In this document: positions 20,158-23,003 of the stretch, in pieces
How the letters are laid out: each line of letters starts with the position of its first letter
Numbering within the stretch: the stretch's first letter is position 1
Assembly: GCA_937968015.1 (NCBI GenBank)
Contig: CALBSO010000126.1
Location: 1 to 23,003, forward strand
Source of the DNA: an uncultured Thermomicrobia bacterium
Lineage (GTDB): Bacteria > Chloroflexota > Chloroflexia > Thermomicrobiales > JALYUS01
Direction: 5' to 3'
Length of the DNA: 23,003 bases
Notes under the pieces: generated by a model
What the model was told of the DNA's origin: nothing
The model's input: the letters and a program-made list of their open reading frames with translations, nothing else
The model's database searches: none
Position numbers and translations under genes: made by a program

Positions 20158-23001
20158 CGACAGAATGTCCGTATCGCCCGGCCTGTCCGGGCATCGGTGG
20201 TGCTTGGAGGGACAGGGTCTTTGCAACGCGTTGAAGCGCCGGCCCGGCCACGCGGCTGGTGGAATGAATATGTCGCGCTTTTCCTCGCGGTTTGGATGGT
20301 CGGCACCGTTGTCTGGGCGTTGGGGCATGCGGGGTGGGACCCCCTCCTGAGACGGCTGCCGGTTGTCGCGATTCCCGCCGTCGCGCTGGGCTATGGCGTT
20401 ACGAAACTGTGGCGCGTTCCGGCCGCCGCGCTGCACGCGCTGGCGATTCCCGTTGGCGCGATCACTTGCTGGCTTGTGACGATCACCGCGCCCGGCTTCG
20501 CGACCGGTTCGCTGCCCCATCGCACCCTCCTTCTCTGGCATCGTGGCGTCGCGTGGACGCGGGCGGCATGGCGTGGCGACGCAATCCAGGACCATTCGCT
20601 CTTCCTGCTTGTCGTGAGCTTTCTGGTCTTCGCGCTCGCATACATGACGCTCTGGTGGGCATTCCGCACCGGATCGTCCGTCCTCGCGATTGGCGTGCCG
20701 GGGATCGCTCTGCTCGTCACGGTCGGTACGACAGAGCTTGCCGGGCGGTGGTATCTCGCGGCGTATCTGCTCGCAGCGATTCCGCTGGCGGCCCGCTTCG
20801 CCGGGTTCCGGCAGGAATTGCGCTGGCAGCGGCAATGGATCGCCTATCCGGTCTCGCTCCGCTCGCGCTACCTCTCCGTCGGCTCGGGCATCGCCCTCGT
20901 CCTCGTCCTGCTGACGACGCTGTTGCCGGTGACGGTGCATATCGGGGCGGTCAATCGCGCGTGGCAGCGCGCTCAACAGCCCGTCCAGCAACTCTATTCG
21001 GACGTGCAGGAGCGCTTCACCCGCGCGGTGGACGGGCAGAGCACGCCGCGGATCATCCCCGGTTTCGCCTCGTTCGGGCCGACTTTCCGCCTCGCCGGGA
21101 GCCTCAATCTGTCGGACGCGCCCGCCGTCTCTCTTTCGGCGCAGGAACCACACTACCTGAGCGCGAGTGCGTATGATTTCTACACGGGCCTCGGCTGGGA
21201 GGACCGCGCGACCGGGACCTTCAATCCGCAGGGGCCGAACGGCGCGATCTACTCGCCACAGGTTTCCGTCGGCGCGAAGCAACAGGTGCCGCGCCCCGCC
21301 GGTGGTGTCGAAGCGACGCAGAGTATCGCCTGCGATATGACCTTCCTCCGGCCGCGCGGCACGCTCCTCTACTCTTGTGGGCAGGCGGAGACGCTCTCCG
21401 TGGACACGCGCCTCTCACTCTCCTGGCAGCAACTCGGTCAGAGTGGTGTGACAATCCCCGCGCCGCCCAACGTTGTCCCCGCTCCACTCACCAATCTCGT
21501 TGGCCTGGTCAGTAATCTTCAGGGGCTCGCGTTGCCCGGCGATGTCCCTACCCCCGGCTCGAACGGCGAGGCGACGGCGCTCCGCCCGGACGGGACGCTC
21601 ATCATCTCCCTGGCGCCGGCGAAGGCATTGACGTGGAAGCCGACTGTCGAGGAACTTGCGGGATATGTGCAACGGGCGATGTCAACACAAGCGCCGAACG
21701 CCAGGCCGATTACCCGCCTGCTCATCATGACACCGCCGACGGCTGCCGCGGAAACGCGCCAGAGCGCGGATGCCCGTTTCACCGCCATTGAAGCGGAGCA
21801 GGACCGTCTGCGGAAGCAATTGATTGATACGCAGATCGTTATCCAGGGTGGTAACGTAACGACGCTCCTCTATCGCGGACAGACACCAAACTTCGCCGAT
21901 GTGACGACGCTTGATGCAAGCACGGTGATCGCGACAAACGAGACCATCGCCCAGAGTGCGCGGATCAGCACGGCGACCGCCGACCAGCTGCGCGCGGCGA
22001 CGACCGCCTACCCCCCGTGGTTGGATCGCTACCGCGTCCTGCCGGATGGCACGGCGCCGAACACGTTTGCCACGCCGCAGCGGGTGAAAGACCTCGCGGC
22101 GCAACTGGCGCGCGGCCAGCGCAACCCCTACGACATCGCGACCGCGACGGAGCATTACCTGCGCGCGACGTACGGCTACGCGACGGTTGTCAACAACCCG
22201 CCCGCGAACCGGGATGTCGCCGATTATTTCCTCTTCGACGCGAAAGAGGGGTATTGCGAGTACTTCGCGACCGCGATGACGGTGCTCCTCCGCGCGGACG
22301 GCATCCCGGCGCGCGTCGTGACGGGCTACCTGCCCGGCGCGCGCCAATCTGACGGCCGCTTCGTTTCGCGCGAGAGCCAGGCGCACGCGTGGGTCGAGGT
22401 CTACTTCCCACAATACGGCTGGATCACCTTCGATCCGACGCCCCGCCCGGATGTCGCGCCGATTGTCCGTGGTTCCAGCAACATCGCGCCCGAGCCAACG
22501 CCAGCGCCCGCACCGGCTGCGGCGCCCGCCCCCGTCCCGCAGCCGCCGCCCGCGCCGTCCAATGCCGCCCCGCAGCCGACGGCCACGGTGAGCGCCGCGC
22601 ATGATGGCGGCACCCCTCTTTCGCCGTATCTCTTCCTCATCCCTTTCACGCTGCTCGCGCTCTGGGGATTGGCGGCGTGGTACTGGTTCCTGCCCTTCCG
22701 GGGGCTCACGCCCGCCGCGCAATGGTATGCGCGCCTGCAACGGAGCGCGCGCTGGCTCGGCATCCCGAACGCGCGGGCGGCGACCCCGTTCGAGACGGCG
22801 GAGGCGATCGGCGATCAATTGCCGGCAGGTAAGCCCGCCGCCCTCTCGATCGCCCGGCGGTATGCCGAGGCGCAGTACGCCGGTCGCCCCCTCGCCCCGC
22901 CGGAGGTCGAGGATATGCGCGGCGCATGGAAAGTCGTCCTCACCAACACCCTCCGCACCCTCCCCCGCCGCCTACGGCCCAGGAAACGGGGAAAGAGTTG
23001 A
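20143..23001 (+). CDS. TgpA-like membrane transglutaminase (transglutaminase core plus DUF4129-like tail)
   Basis: This is a 952-residue membrane protein if read from ATG 20143. An N-terminal block of about seven hydrophobic segments (residues 45-280) is followed by a large outside domain holding a transglutaminase core. Its catalytic triad is visible: Cys705 in GYCEYFATAM, His748 in AHAWVEVYF and Asp764 in FDPTP. A Pro/Ala-rich stalk (about 780-815), one membrane helix (about 828-848) and a cytoplasmic DUF4129-like tail complete it. The layout matches TgpA-type proteins, often encoded with MoxR and DUF58 genes, which could lie just beyond the window. ATG 20143 has GGAG 5 bases upstream. TTG 20221, with GGAGG at 20206-20210, is a good alternative if transcription starts near 20159. 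The stop is at 22999-23001. Confidence 0.88.
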   Translation: MRYWARQNVRIARPVRASVVLGGTGSLQRVEAPARPRGWWNEYVALFLAVWMVGTVVWALGHAGWDPLLRRLPVVAIPAVALGYGVTKLWRVPAAALHALAIPVGAITCWLVTITAPGFATGSLPHRTLLLWHRGVAWTRAAWRGDAIQDHSLFLLVVSFLVFALAYMTLWWAFRTGSSVLAIGVPGIALLVTVGTTELAGRWYLAAYLLAAIPLAARFAGFRQELRWQRQWIAYPVSLRSRYLSVGSGIALVLVLLTTLLPVTVHIGAVNRAWQRAQQPVQQLYSDVQERFTRAVDGQSTPRIIPGFASFGPTFRLAGSLNLSDAPAVSLSAQEPHYLSASAYDFYTGLGWEDRATGTFNPQGPNGAIYSPQVSVGAKQQVPRPAGGVEATQSIACDMTFLRPRGTLLYSCGQAETLSVDTRLSLSWQQLGQSGVTIPAPPNVVPAPLTNLVGLVSNLQGLALPGDVPTPGSNGEATALRPDGTLIISLAPAKALTWKPTVEELAGYVQRAMSTQAPNARPITRLLIMTPPTAAAETRQSADARFTAIEAEQDRLRKQLIDTQIVIQGGNVTTLLYRGQTPNFADVTTLDASTVIATNETIAQSARISTATADQLRAATTAYPPWLDRYRVLPDGTAPNTFATPQRVKDLAAQLARGQRNPYDIATATEHYLRATYGYATVVNNPPANRDVADYFLFDAKEGYCEYFATAMTVLLRADGIPARVVTGYLPGARQSDGRFVSRESQAHAWVEVYFPQYGWITFDPTPRPDVAPIVRGSSNIAPEPTPAPAPAAAPAPVPQPPPAPSNAAPQPTATVSAAHDGGTPLSPYLFLIPFTLLALWGLAAWYWFLPFRGLTPAAQWYARLQRSARWLGIPNARAATPFETAEAIGDQLPAGKPAALSIARRYAEAQYAGRPLAPPEVEDMRGAWKVVLTNTLRTLPRRLRPRKRGKS

Positions 23002-23003
23002 AC

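Noticed and set aside
17495..20350. 951-codon plus-strand frame opposite the cyclase/TPR gene
   Set aside because: The opposite strand holds complete cyclase, ATPase and TPR motifs; this frame has only low-complexity charged sequence and no domain.
1..23003. Selenoprotein gene with in-frame UGA in this window
   Set aside because: The gene ends using TGA that I looked at (for example padR, ABC ATPase, antiporter-USP) show no continuation of the family sequence after the stop.

Overview
The window is high-GC bacterial chromosome with 14 protein genes, one RNA gene and little mobile DNA. A class III cyclase / NB-ARC-type ATPase / TPR regulator, tandem-FHA proteins and a TgpA-like transglutaminase together suggest Chloroflexota, perhaps a Thermomicrobia-like lineage. 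That placement is inferred from gene content; no marker gene proves it.

Layout. Positions 1-300 hold a broken transposase piece. Positions 373-2966 form an apparently self-regulated operon: a PadR repressor, an ABC ATPase and an ABC-2 permease (drug-efflux type), with a perfect palindrome over the padR -10 box. Positions 3000-4950 carry a mannonate dehydratase (minus strand) divergent from a cysteine-dioxygenase-like cupin (plus strand). Positions 5079-5769 carry an unfamiliar helix-turn-helix protein whose promoter is overlaid with short direct repeats. Positions 5979-8801 carry two flavin oxidoreductases, one NDH-2-like and one of the mercuric reductase/dihydrolipoamide dehydrogenase superfamily. 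Positions 8887-8984 encode a selenocysteine tRNA (anticodon UCA, 6-bp D stem, long variable arm), so the organism probably uses UGA as selenocysteine.

Positions 9239-12853 (minus strand) are a compact three-gene cluster: a double-FHA protein with a zinc ribbon, a double-FHA protein fused to a two-Rossmann flavin monooxygenase-like enzyme, and a four-helix membrane protein coupled to it by an ATGA overlap. This is the best candidate for an undescribed system: phosphopeptide-reading domains attached directly to a redox enzyme beside a small membrane partner. Next to it are two divergent CPA2-type antiporter genes. The plus-strand copy has the usual Asp pair plus two universal-stress-like domains. 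The minus-strand copy has lost the Asp pair and other transport residues.

Positions 16994-20059 (minus strand) encode the 1021-residue cyclase/ATPase/TPR regulator, divergent from a complete TgpA-like membrane transglutaminase that ends two bases before the window edge. G/C-rich perfect hairpins sit at most convergent gene ends, and two of them share sequence and may be a dispersed repeat.
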